NCBI GenBank assembly: GCA_947462335.1
Contig: OX381714.1
Span: forward strand, 59,875,800 to 59,939,799
DNA length: 64,000 nucleotides
DNA from: Harmothoe impar
Lineage: Eukaryota > Annelida > Polychaeta > Phyllodocida > Polynoidae
Direction of reading: 5' to 3'
Under the pieces are notes generated by a model that made no database searches, was not told the DNA's origin, and saw only the letters and a program-made list of their open reading frames with translations. The translations under genes were made by a program, and so were the position numbers. Shown one piece after another: positions 41,870 through 51,446 of the stretch (the first letter of the stretch is position 1; each line of letters starts with the position of its first letter).

Positions 41870-43174
41870 ATGGCTTACGTACACGAGAGCAGTAACGAGT
41901 GCGCGCTCTCTGAGCTCGACCTGCACACCGTAGCGCCGACTCAGACTACTATCTTAAAGTCGTCTTTCCTGGGGATAGAAACAAAAAACTCTTTAGAGGA
42001 TGGAGGTAACATAAATTTCACCATCAACAAGTCGCAAGAGTACACAGACCTGAACGAGAATTACCTTCATCTGGAATGTCAAGTGCTAAAGGACGGAGCG
42101 GCGATCGAGGACACCGACGCGGTAGCTCCGGTGAACAACTTGGCTCACTCGCTCTTCAAAGACGTCCAAGTCTCCATCGGCGGTTTCAAAGTGTCTGGCA
42201 ACACCGAGACCTACCCTTACCGAGCTTACTTGGAAGGGTTACTCAACTACAACAAAGACGTGAAGGACGGCGTCATGAGCGCCCAGGGGTGGCATGAAGA
42301 TACGCCCGGTCAGTTTGACACGTTGACTGACGCGAATGCGGGGTACAAAGCGCGCAAGAAGCTAATCTCCAACAAGCGCTTTTCGCTGATGGCGCGACTG
42401 CACTTTGACCTGGCTCATCAACCGAAGCTCATCGTTGGAGAGACAGAAATCAATCTCACTCTGAAACAAGCGGCGCCCTCTTTCTATCTGATGTGCGCCG
42501 CTGACGGAGGCTACAGCTTGAAGATCTACAAAGCAAAGCTCTACGTGCGACGCGTGCTGGTGGCGGACGCTGTAGCGGAAACGCACGAGAGAGCGGTGAT
42601 AGAACACGGGCCCTTCGACTACCCGGTGAACAGAGTGGAGGTGACGACCTACGCCATCCCTCAAGGTAACAGAGATCACAGCTACACGCACTCCAACACA
42701 GGCCAGCTTCCCAAGTCGATGATGATTTGCTTCCTTGACCACGACGCCTTCAACGGTAGCTACACCAAGAACCCGTTCGAGATGAAGCATTACGACATCA
42801 GCTCGCTTCAAGTGATAGTGAACGATCAGAAAGTGCCGAACGACGCCTACGTGCCCGACTTTAAGACCAAAGCGGCCGTGAGAGAGTACTTGGCGCTACA
42901 CACGGAAACGGGGATGTACGAGGGCGCGCGCTCCTGCGGTATTTCATACGAACAATTCCTGAACGGTTACACGGTGTTCCCCCTCGACTTAACCCCAGAC
43001 AGATCGCACGACGGGTGTCGCGTGAACCTTATAAGAGCGGGTCAGCTGAGGGTGGAAGTCAGTTTCCGCTCGGCGCTACAAGCGACAACAACGGTGCTAC
43101 TCTACTTGGTGTACGACAACGTCGTCGAGCTGACCCGAGATCGACACCCCGTCACCGACTACCACATGAACTGA
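41870..43174 (+). CDS. MCP: Major capsid protein (double jelly-roll hexon)
   Basis: 434 aa. It carries the signature of Maverick/adintovirus hexons: a Ser/Glu-rich start, INFTINKSQEYTDLNENYLH, then VNNLAHSLFKDVQVSIGG and the very conserved TYPYRAYLEGLLNY (about residues 104-117). QGWHEDTPGQFD and RLHFDLAHQPKLI follow further on. By family knowledge it trimerises into the pseudo-hexameric capsomers of an icosahedral capsid. No stop or frameshift is present. The start ATG has A at -3 and G at +4. It opens the second plus-strand unit, with its own TATA box 60 bp upstream, and the protease start lies 29 bases after its stop. Confidence 0.96.
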   Translation: MAYVHESSNECALSELDLHTVAPTQTTILKSSFLGIETKNSLEDGGNINFTINKSQEYTDLNENYLHLECQVLKDGAAIEDTDAVAPVNNLAHSLFKDVQVSIGGFKVSGNTETYPYRAYLEGLLNYNKDVKDGVMSAQGWHEDTPGQFDTLTDANAGYKARKKLISNKRFSLMARLHFDLAHQPKLIVGETEINLTLKQAAPSFYLMCAADGGYSLKIYKAKLYVRRVLVADAVAETHERAVIEHGPFDYPVNRVEVTTYAIPQGNRDHSYTHSNTGQLPKSMMICFLDHDAFNGSYTKNPFEMKHYDISSLQVIVNDQKVPNDAYVPDFKTKAAVREYLALHTETGMYEGARSCGISYEQFLNGYTVFPLDLTPDRSHDGCRVNLIRAGQLRVEVSFRSALQATTTVLLYLVYDNVVELTRDRHPVTDYHMN

Positions 43175-43203
43175 AGACAAGACGGCGGTACTTGGCGTAT
43201 CGT

Positions 43204-43656
43204 ATGAACACGCTTGAAATAAGCAGAGTGTTGAAGGAAAACGTTCACACAAAACATCGTTTCCTGGGCGTTTTCTCTTGTGACACTATTCCGAAGCACC
43301 CTATCAAAGACACTTGTTTCGTGAGCAACACAGATCCGCAACATTTACCAGGTCAGCATTGGGTGGCGTTTTACGTGTCGAGCACGGGTGAAGTGTACTA
43401 CTTTGATTCCTTCGGCTTACCGCCGCTGAGTGCGGAGTTCTTGTCTTTCGTGGAACGCTCTGCTCCGTTCAAGTGGCAAAGAAACCGCATTCAACTACAA
43501 GACACTTCTGCTGACACCTGTGGACCTCATTGCGTTCATTTCCTAATTGAAGCATGTCGAACAAGAAACCCCAAGAAGTGCGTCATGCGCATGAGCAAAA
43601 TCCCAAAGCTGAGCGACCGGGTCGTGAGTCAGAAGCTATCGATGATGCTGTTGTGA
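43204..43656 (+). CDS. PRO: Adenain-like cysteine protease (C5 family), capsid maturation protease
   Basis: 150 aa from the Met at 43204; the frame is open further upstream but that part overlaps the capsid gene and has no protease similarity. The catalytic residues stand with adenain-like spacing: H52 in GQHWVAFYV, D68 in VYYFDSFG, Q99 in IQLQD and C106 in DTCGPHC. The Q-to-C distance of seven equals that of the adenovirus protease. By family knowledge it trims capsid and core precursors during virion maturation. It lies directly after the major capsid gene, probably on the same transcript. Confidence 0.94.
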   Translation: MNTLEISRVLKENVHTKHRFLGVFSCDTIPKHPIKDTCFVSNTDPQHLPGQHWVAFYVSSTGEVYYFDSFGLPPLSAEFLSFVERSAPFKWQRNRIQLQDTSADTCGPHCVHFLIEACRTRNPKKCVMRMSKIPKLSDRVVSQKLSMMLL

Positions 43657-43853
43657 CGGGTTGTTGCGATGGCGGCCGTTTCATGGAGGCAAAGATTCTC
43701 TGCCTTGCCGAAATGGTGTTGGATTTATCCAAAGTCGTGCAATGTCTATTGGAGAAAAGTCGTCCGGGGTGTGGTGGTGCGAGTGACGGCGGCGTGAGAC
43801 TTTGCGGCCTGTTGAGTTGCTGCAAATCGAAGAAGCAAGCTAAAAAAGCATAA
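43554..43853 (+). CDS. Possible 99-aa overlapping ORF at the Maverick 3' end
   Basis: It starts inside the protease gene in another frame (overlap about 100 bases) and continues 197 bases beyond it to a stop, about 30 bases before an AATAAA. It has a hydrophobic helix (FMEAKILCLAEMVLDLSKVV) and a Cys/Lys-rich tail (LCGLLSCCKSKKQAKKA). I know no homologue. It fills otherwise empty sequence before the polyadenylation signal, which favours it, but it could be spurious. Confidence 0.45.
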   Translation: MSNKKPQEVRHAHEQNPKAERPGRESEAIDDAVVTGCCDGGRFMEAKILCLAEMVLDLSKVVQCLLEKSRPGCGGASDGGVRLCGLLSCCKSKKQAKKA

Positions 43854-43884
43854 ACTTGTGTGTTTTTTCTGATTGAAAATGAAA

Positions 43885-43890
43885 AAATAA
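43885..43890 (+). terminator. Polyadenylation signal of the capsid/protease unit
   Basis: AATAAAGAATAAAATG: two AATAAA hexamers about 30-45 bases after the last ORF and just before the right terminal repeat. Confidence 0.65.
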
Positions 43891-43918
43891 AGAATAAAAT
43901 GAAAAGAAAAGAAATTAT

Positions 43919-44358
43919 CTTGTTGTGTTTTTATTTCTATATATAAGTTACATAACTTTTTTTTGTTTGTTTGTTTACAAACAGTCACGTGTCACGTGGT
44001 GTTGTTTACAAACAAGAAAGCCACGTGGTGTTGTTTACAAACAAACCCTAAGTAGGTCACGTTACCCTAGTTACCAGAATGCCGGCTTCTGATTGGCTGA
44101 GCCTAAGTAGGTCACGTGACGTAAGTAGGTCACGTTACCATGGTTACCAGAATGCCGGCCTCTGATTGGCTGAGAGCTTCTAAGTAGGTCAGTAGGTCAC
44201 CCAGAATGCTGGCTTCTGATTGGCTGAGAGCCCTAAGTAGGTCACGTTACCATGGCAACGGGTCACGTGACCAAATGGAGGCCTCTGATTGGCTGCATGT
44301 CGATTGAGTAATAAACAGTACTTAACTATAGTCCCGTTCCGATACATACTATACTACT
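43919..44358 (-). repeat. Maverick right terminal inverted repeat
   Basis: Reverse complement of 33844-34262, with about four substitutions and an indel at the inner end (extra CAAACAAA/AAGTTATGTAA). It ends CATACTATACTACT. CCAAT, CACGTG, X-box-like GTTACCATGGCAAC and TTTGTAAACAA-type sites are conserved in mirror order. Confidence 0.93.
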
Positions 44359-44364
44359 ACCGTC
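44359..44364. repeat. Maverick target-site duplication, right
   Basis: ACCGTC, identical to 33838-33843. The following CTTATAGGGTTA completes the split family A copy. Confidence 0.92.
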
Positions 44365-44949
44365 CTTATAGGGTTACACTCACAGATATAGAGGGGTGGG
44401 AGGGTAGTTTTTGCCATATACAGCGACAGCCTTGGTGATAAAATCGATGCCATATTGGGAAGAGAAATATAAGTAGTATGCCTTGACAACGTTGTCAGCC
44501 TTGTTGCGACAAGTGTCAATACATAGACCATGACAGGTCTATTTTAGAGGAACAGAAATAACTCTATAGGGGCAAAACGTTTGTTGCTGCCCCGTCAGTA
44601 ACAGTTCTAATGTAGACTATTTGAACAATAATTGTCCTGTGAATCTCCTGAAATAAGATATTTGCAAACATACCCATAACAGCCATTATGAAGATTCTAC
44701 TAAAACCAATGTAAACACAACTTTATTAGGAAAAGGTCGCACCCTTTCTGGCTGCATTGGTCTATAGGTGTTAGGCAGGAGGGAGGGGAGGGGAATCTTT
44801 GAGGACATTACAATGTCATTGATTGTCGATACGGTGCGGCAGTTTGTATGGGAGAACGACTCGGTTGTTAGAGGCCCCCGGCCGACAACGCACCTGGTGG
44901 GCTGCCACTTTTTACTGTGAGTTCTCTCCCGTTTCTAACCCTATTTTAG
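44365..44949. other. Tail of the split family A copy, then gene-free sequence
   Basis: After the family A end (to about 44375) no gene or repeat is recognised. Confidence 0.45.
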
Positions 44950-45165
44950 TTAGGGAGTGATCATTTTTTATCAACAGGGGGGGAGGAGGTAAAAAAATGT
45001 GGACCCCTTGACCGGTGGGGTGTAAACAATTTGGTCTGCGCACGAGCCGATTTTCGACCCGTAGGGGTGGGGGGATTTTTAGCCCGTGGACGGGGTGTTG
45101 ACAATTTTTTTGCACGCTCCGCGCAAACCCCCTCCCCCTGTTGTTAAAAAATGATCACTCTCTTA
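44950..45165. mobile_element. MITE family C copy
   Basis: TTAGGGAGTGATCATTTTTT and AAAAAATGATCACTCTCTTA are terminal inverted repeats, with a G-rich interior (GGGGGGAGGAGG, GGGTGGGGGGAT). Confidence 0.8.
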
Positions 45166-45308
45166 GACGGAGGTCCCTGATAATCTCTTCAAACCAACGG
45201 TATTGTAGGAGTTATTAGGTATTGGCGTAATGAAAACTCCTCTCTCGGGGAGGGAACAAAATTATTTTGGAGCGCTGATGTGGACATCCATGGACCCCAT
45301 CCCCAGTT

Positions 45309-45526
45309 GTTAACTCCTTAAGGGCCGCATCATATTTTTGCTTGTCATGATAAATAAATGCAGCCCTCGCAAGTAACTCGCTTCTAACATCATGCCGACC
45401 TTATTGGGGTTGATACATTAGCTCCCAAAGGGTCGGCATGAGACCAAGCCAGCTCCGGCGAGTTACTTGCCAGGGCTGGATTGGTGTATCATGCCGACAT
45501 ATGTCATGCCATCATTAAAGGGTTAA
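45309..45526. mobile_element. MITE family A copy
   Basis: It runs from TTAACTCCTTAAGGGCCGC to GCCATCATTAAAGGGTTAA. Confidence 0.8.
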
Positions 45527-46044
45527 AATATGACTACCTTCTATAGTATTTGAGATGCAGCACCCCTATATTATGCAGCCCCTCTGCTTCCCCTGCTTGG
45601 ACAGAACTTTTGCTGACACCAACATCCCACCTCTCCCTCTGCCCTCCTGCCTGCCCCCCCTAATCAGCCTATAGACCAATGCAGCAAGAAAGGGTGACTC
45701 TTCAGTAATAAAGTTGTGTTTACATTGGTTTTAGCAGAATCCTCATAGCATTGTCTGTAATGGCTATCTTTGCAAACTTTTGATATCAACAGATTCACAG
45801 CATAATTATCTTTCAAATGGTAAATATTAGAATGCAGGATTCTTAGGTTATATCCATGTATCTGTCAGTCACATTTCAGTAATGTTTAAATTCAAAATCA
45901 ACAACTTTTCTGAAAAGTCCCCCTTTCCTGCTACATTGACCTATACCCCTCAGCCTACCTCTGACTCTCCGACACCAGCAGCAGGTCCCAATAAAACACC
46001 CCACAATCAATGCTGCAGGACAAAGGGCTGCCACGGCTACTGAC
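45527..46044. other. Gene-free stretch
   Basis: 45700-45760 (AATAAAGTTGTGTTTACATTGGTTTTAG) is inverted and similar to about 44690-44765, so a diverged inverted pair brackets this region. Otherwise nothing is seen. Confidence 0.45.
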
Positions 46045-46745
46045 AGCTCTATGGTGTGAGGGGGAACAGTACAGGGCGGCTCAGTTGCTAGAGGGTGTCA
46101 GCCCTGCACAGACTAGCTACTGCCCATGGTGAGGGGTGAACAGTACTAGGGTCGGCTTAGCTAGAGAGGCTAGCGGTAGGGGTGTGTCCTACCAGACTAC
46201 CTCATTGTGGGGGTGAACAGGACTGGGGTCGGCTTAGCTAGAGAGGCTAGAGGTAGGGGTGTGTCCTACCAGACTACCTCATTGTGGGGGTGAACAGGAC
46301 TGGGGGGGGGCTCAGTTAGAGAGGGTAGAGGTAGGGGTGTGTCCTACCAGACTACCTCATTGTGGGGGTGAACAGGACTGGGGTCGGCTTAGCTAGAGAG
46401 GCTAGAGGTAGGGGTGTGTCCTACCAGACTACCTCATGGTGAAGGGTGAACAGTACTGGGGGGGGGGGCTCAGTTAGAGAGGGTAGAGGTAGGGGTGTGT
46501 CCTACCAGACTACCTCATGGTGAAGGGTGAACAGTACTGGGGGGGGGGGGGGGGGGCTCAGTTAGGGAGGCTAGCGGTAGGGGTGTGTCCTACCAGAGTA
46601 CCTCATTGTGGGGGTGAACAGGACTGGGGTCGGCTTAGCTAGAGAGGCTAGAGGTAGGGGTGTGTCCTACCAGACTACCTCATTGTGGGGGTGAACAGGA
46701 CTGGGGTCGGCTTAGCTAGAGAGGGTGGATGCAGGGGTGTTAGCC
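46045..46745 (+). repeat. Minisatellite, 77-bp unit
   Basis: About nine units of GTGGGGGTGAACAGGACTGG, GGCTTAGCTAGAGAGGCTAG and TGTCCTACCAGACTACCTC. Period 77 bp measured from 46207 to 46284. Some units carry expanded G runs (46461, 46539). Confidence 0.9.
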
Positions 46746-47170
46746 CTACCCAGACCATCTACACAACTTGGTGAGGGTCCTGGCGGCGTTTAGTCCTACC
46801 CAGATTCCTGCCACAACTAGGTAAGAGTCCTGGTGGTGCCTAGTCCTGTACAGACTCCTGCCACAACTAGGTAAGGGTCCTGGTGGTACCTAGTCCTGCC
46901 CAGACTCCTGCCACAATTAGGTAAGGGTCCTGGTAGTACCTAGTCCTACCCAGACTCCTGTCACAACTATGAAAGGGTCCTGATGGTACCTAGTCCTGCC
47001 CAGACTCTTGCAACAACTAGGTAAGTGTCCTGGTGGTACTTATCCCTCCCCAGACTCCTGCCACAACTAAATAAGGGTTCTGTTGGCACTTTGTCCTACA
47101 CAGACTCCTGCCACAACTAGGAAAGAGTCCTGGTGGCACCTAGTCCTACCCAGACTCCTGCCAAAAGGGT
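46746..47170 (+). repeat. Minisatellite, about 50-bp unit
   Basis: About eight units of CAGACTCCTGCCACAACTAG, GTAAGGGTCCTGGTGGTACC and TAGTCCTRCC, immediately after the 77-bp array. Confidence 0.9.
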
Positions 47171-47384
47171 CTTGATGATACATTTTAGATCTCCCCCAGA
47201 TGTAGGCAGTCATTGCCGTGACCCTGTGCAGCTCTTCGGCCTACAGCCCCGCTACAATCCTAACCACCGGACATACCCTACGTGATAGGACGCCGATAGC
47301 AGGAGCAAGGAATTGAACCAAGGCTATTGCTGGAAGCTGCCTAAAGAAGCAACGCCTTGGAAATGGGGCCAATGTAGGAGAGTA
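47171..47384. other. Unique spacer between minisatellites
   Basis: It contains GGAATTGAACCAAGGC, whose reverse complement resembles a pol III B box (GGTTCAATTCC); perhaps a SINE relic. Nothing else. Confidence 0.3.
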
Positions 47385-47830
47385 ACTCAAGGTTACGGGA
47401 GCAGCTCAGGGTCAGAGGAGCAGCTCAGGGTGCGGGGAGCAGCTCAGTGTGAGGGAGCAGCTCAGGGTGAGGGAGCAGCTCAGGGTTTGGGGAGCAGCTC
47501 AGGGTGAGGGGGAGCAGCTCAGGGTGAGGGGGAGCAGCTCATGGTGAGGGGAGCAGCTCAGTGTGAGGGCAGCAGCTGAGGGTGAGGGGGCAGCTGAGGG
47601 TGAGGGTGAGCAGCTGAGGGTGAGGGTGAGCAGCTGAGGGTGAGGGTGAGCAGCTGAGGGTGATGGTGAGCAGCTGAGGGTGATGGTGAGCAGCTTGGGA
47701 TGAGGGGGAGCAGCTCAGGGTGTAGGGAGCAGCTCAGGGTGTTGGGAGCAGCTTATGGTGAGGAGCAGCTCAGGGTGAGGGGAGCAGCTCAGGGTGTGGG
47801 GAGCAGCTCAGGGTGTGGGGAGAAGCTAAG
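47385..47830 (+). repeat. Minisatellite, about 20-bp unit
   Basis: About twenty units of GGGAGCAGCTCAGGGTGAG and the variant GAGCAGCTGAGGGTGAGGGT. ORFs through it are repetitive and not called. Confidence 0.9.
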
Positions 47831-47952
47831 TACAATTGTTGGAAGCCGCCCGGTGAACCTACAACAAAGGAATGGGGTCAGCGTCAGATGGCAGACATGG
47901 TTCGGGAGGAGTCACGCAGATGAGCGCCACAGTTGTAACGGCCTGTGAAGAT

Positions 47953-48194
47953 GTTAATCCTTTGAGTTCTGTATGTCGCTAAAAGATGAAATTTGTCGTC
48001 ATGAGACACCAATACAGACCTGGTGAGCAACTCGCCGGTGCTGCATTGGTGCACTATGCTTACCCTCTGGGAGTGTCTCAACCCCTAGGGTCGGCATGAT
48101 GCTTGAATGCAGCCCTGGCGAGTTACTCGCCAGGGCTGCATTCATGCATTATAACAACCATGGCATTAAGGCATCATGCCGTCCTTAAAGGGTT
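47953..48194. mobile_element. MITE family A copy
   Basis: It runs from AATCCTTTGAGTTCTGTATG to ATGCCGTCCTTAAAGGGTTTA with both hairpins well kept. Confidence 0.88.
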
Positions 48195-49555
48195 TAGGGA
48201 GGTTCCACCCAGAATAGCTCAAAGAGAATATGCTGATGTCTCTAGGAAGGCCACTCAGGGGGAATGATGCTGACAATGGTCCTTCTAGGTAGAGAGGTGT
48301 GTGGGGAGGGTGGAAGGCTTGGGGGGGGATAGACCGGGGAGTGATGGGGCAGAGGTAGCAGATAATGAAGTGATAACCCTTGAAGGTTAGTATATCCATT
48401 GATTGGGACTCAGGATTCAAGCCTCTTAAAACTGATCCATGGGCCCTCTTTCTGAGCTGTTACTGGCCATTTATAACATTTGAATGTCCCTTCCATCGAT
48501 GCTATACTTTTATAGTCTATTGAAGTAGGACTTAGAATTTGGTAAGAATGGGATATAGCCACTTAAAAATGGCCTAATCCATCAGTGACTTCCTAGTACA
48601 TGTACTACATTGGTGCATCATGCTAATTTCTTTGGCAGTCAGCGCTTACAAGTCCCCGTGCTACATTCATGCACCATGCCGTTAAAAAGTAATTAAAGCA
48701 CTATATATTCCCTTAAAGGCTATTTTGCAGCAATGCTCTCCGCTTACCAAACAGTTAAAATCGGACACTGTTCAAGTCATCCAACTCTGGACCTATGAAA
48801 CTTGGAGTGCTTGGTCAGCAGTTAATATAGAAATATATCACAATAATCGTTACTCTTCTGTATTATCACTAACATTTTCTGTAACTCCAATATCCTCTCC
48901 TGTTGAATATCTAGTTACAATAACAACGAACATTGGCCTTTTCATGTTTTCAAAAAGACAGTTTCAAAACTTGCTGACCTTTCATCACATTGCATGATAT
49001 TGGAAACTTTGTGAATATTGCAAACATCACAGGACACCACATACATGATGTCTCCAGATCATATTCTGCTGGAGGGTTCTGACTTAAACCCATACAGAGG
49101 TAGACGACTCTTTAAATGCCCAGCGCCCCTATATATATAGGGCTGAGTGCCTGTCCCGACTGCACTCTGACTGTTACTGGACGTGCAGTAAGATCTGCGG
49201 GTTTAAAGGCAGCAGGGCTGTTCAACTTGAATGAATGTTGAGATAGAAGCTAAGATTGGACTGCTTAAAGTCACACTTTAGGAACACTTTATGTCACTCC
49301 CTGGTGGGAAAAGAAGTAGGAAAACTCATACTTTCGGCGATATTTGTACAGGCAATTAACATTTTTCAATGCAGAAATTCAAGCAAAATTGCGGGAATTC
49401 CTACAATAACAGGAATAATGGCATCTCTTTTTATTCCAGTAAATGACACTTAACCCCACTTAGGTGTCAATACGCCCTTTCCATGAGATTTACAAGACAT
49501 TTACCCAACTAAAAGCCACTTAAAAGGTGACTTTAGGCAATAAAAGCTTTGCTTA
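48195..49555. other. Gene-free stretch with a decayed family A fragment
   Basis: Family A words (ATTGGTGCATCATGC, CATTCATGCACCATGCCG, CCTTAAAGG) are scattered at about 48605-48720. No gene is supported. Confidence 0.45.
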
Positions 49556-49680
49556 AATGCCACTGTTCATGCGGTGTGATGCATGGATGCAGCGTTCCTC
49601 AACATTATGCAACAGCGTTTTGTGGTGCGTCATGAAGACAAATAATACCTTAAGGCATCATGCCATCCACAAAATCTTTT
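49556..49680. mobile_element. MITE family A, 3' fragment
   Basis: GTGATGCATGGATGCAGC, GTGCGTCATGAAGACAAA and AGGCATCATGCCATCC are recognisable. Confidence 0.55.
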
Positions 49681-49826
49681 AGATCAAGAAAGCTGTTCTG
49701 GAATAGGTATAGCACTGTCTGCATACCCAATGGGAAAAGGCCCATTCTGAAGCTATAACAGGCTTACCCTTTGTATTTTTTTTGGTGTTGTTGTTGTTGT
49801 TGGGGGTGGGGTTGAATGCTATGCCT

Positions 49827-50085
49827 GTACTAATATTCTTTGACTCCCTATACGACCAACCTAGATTAGATAATATTGTCAGGTTGGTCAGTACTGACCA
49901 ACTCACCTTAGCCTTATTCATTTCAATGAGTTTTAGACTAAGTCATTTTAAGTACGGCATTGGGCATATGTTGATAATTTCATTTTTGAATAGCACTTGG
50001 TCATGTCTGACCAATGCCCCTATGACTACCCTGGGATAGCCACTCCAGACTTAGGGCCGGGCATTTAGATTTTCTGTGTGTGTAG
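49827..50085 (+). mobile_element. Interspersed repeat family E copy
   Basis: It shares TATTCTTTGACTCCCTATACG, AATATTGTCAGGTTGGTCAG and TTTTTGAATAGCACTTGGTC with 16497-16870. This copy lacks the internal duplication. Confidence 0.75.
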
Positions 50086-50218
50086 CATTTTGATGTATGC
50101 TTCCCCCCGCCTCTGTCTGGCCCTTGCCAGCCTCACCACCAGCCTGGGGCTATGGCTGGGTGCTACAGTGTGACCACTGAACCAGGTCTGCCACTATCCC
50201 ATGCATAGATAGCAGCGG

Positions 50219-50821
50219 TAACCCTGTGAGGGCCGCATAGTGCTTTAAGGTCCTATGCCCTTACTAGCGCCCTTTAGGCTGTGTCTCACGACCTTGGGCC
50301 AATGTTTTTGTCTCTGACCGGGTGCCAGCTCTGACCGGGTGCCAGCTCTGACCGGCCTGAATAAAAACGGGTTATTTAGGGCAGATGATGATAAAAATGG
50401 ACAATTAATGACTAGTTTAGAGAGATATAACATCCATTAACCTTTTCAGCCAAATTCTATCTCCATCTGCCCTAAATAACCCGATTTTATTTAGGCCGGT
50501 CAGAGCTGGCACCCGGTCAGAGCTGGCACCCGGTCAGAGCTGGCACCCGGTCAGAGCTGGCACCCGGTCAGAGCTGGCACCCAGTCAGAGCTGGCACCCG
50601 GTCAGAGACAAAAACATTGGCCCAAGGTCATGAGACACAGCCTTTACCTATGTCAATGTGCAATGGCCATGGCGATTAATGTGTCTATTGCGGCATCATA
50701 TTGACTATGTAGGGTTTGTACACTAATGCAGCACTGGTGAGTTACCTACCAGAACTGCATTCATGCATCATGACTATGAAGGACATGATACATTAAAGCA
50801 CTATGCGGCCGTTAAAGGCTT
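50219..50821. mobile_element. MITE family A copy split by a hairpin element
   Basis: The left part 50219-50277 (AACCCTGTGAGGGCCGCATAG) and right part 50642-50821 (to ATGCGGCCGTTAAAGGCTTAA) flank the element at 50278-50641. Confidence 0.75.
50278..50641. mobile_element. Foldback element with tandem 17-bp units in its arms
   Basis: GGCTGTGTCTCACGACC and GGTCATGAGACACAGCC are the ends. The arms carry different numbers of the unit CCGGTCAGAGCTGGCAC (about two on the left as complement, about six on the right). The next arm segment is CATCTGCCCTAAATAACCCG with its partner. Confidence 0.85.
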
Positions 50822-50985
50822 AAAGCAGGATACAGGAGGGTATAGGCTATACAGAGGACGCTATCCCCGGGTAATCAGTCCGTATGGCTGTCAGAAGAAG
50901 GTCGTCAGACAGAATACATGAGGGACCCCTCCCCTCCACACACATCACAATTAGCGTCCTGGACGACCATGCCGACAGGCGGGTA

Positions 50986-51135
50986 CCCTGTAAGGGCAGC
51001 ATGGGGTGGTAAGGCATGATGTCCTTTGAATGCAGCCCTGGCATGTAACTCACCAGTGCTGCATCCATGCATCATGCCGACCCTACGAGGTTGATTTAAA
51101 CCCGGTCGGTATAATGCACAAACCCAGCACAGACG
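50986..51135. mobile_element. MITE family A, truncated copy
   Basis: ACCCTGTAAGGGCAGCATG start, one hairpin, then loss of similarity after CCCGGTCGGTATAATGC. Confidence 0.65.
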
Positions 51136-51200
51136 AATCATAGTCAGTCACATTGATGAGAAATCAACATGAAAACTTGAGGCCTCAAGCTGTACTGAAC

Positions 51201-51446
51201 TCGTTAAGGATGGCATGTCGCTAAAAAATTACATTGGTCGCCATGATACACCAATGCAGCCATGGCGACTAACTCGCCGGTGCTGCATTGGTGCATCATG
51301 CTGACCCTTTGGTAGTGTCTCAACCCTGTAGGGTCCGCGTGATGCTTGAATGCAGCTCTTGCGAGTTACTTTCCAGGGCTGCATTCATGCATCATGACAA
51401 CCAAGTACATGATGTAATAATGCATTATGCCGTCCTTAAAGGGTTA
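51201..51446. mobile_element. MITE family A copy
   Basis: It runs from CTCGTTAAGGATGGCATGTCGC to TATGCCGTCCTTAAAGGGTTAA with both hairpins. Confidence 0.88.

Larger units (their letters stand above)
33844..44358 (+). mobile_element. Maverick/Polinton (adintovirus-like) element, complete, without DNA polymerase B
   Basis: The element is 10,515 bp, bounded by long terminal inverted repeats that begin AGTAGTATAGTATGTATCGG and by a 6-bp duplication. It encodes the Maverick virion and integration set: packaging ATPase, integrase, minor and major capsid proteins, core protein, cysteine protease and two conserved small or medium proteins. All are intact and on the plus strand, from 36.84 to 43.85 kb. 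Canonical Mavericks are about 15-20 kb and encode a protein-primed family B DNA polymerase. Here none is present, and only about 2.6 kb lies between the left repeat and the ATPase gene, too little for one. The two terminal repeats differ by only about four substitutions plus one inner indel, so the insertion is young or gene conversion has kept them alike. Confidence 0.95.

Noticed and set aside
43015..43203. N-terminal extension of the protease ORF
   Set aside because: The 63 upstream codons overlap the end of the major capsid gene in another frame and show no protease similarity. The Met at 43204 gives the normal start of the family.
46045..47830. CRISPR-like array of regular repeats
   Set aside because: The units are contiguous tandem repeats with no unique spacers, in eukaryotic DNA, so they are minisatellites.
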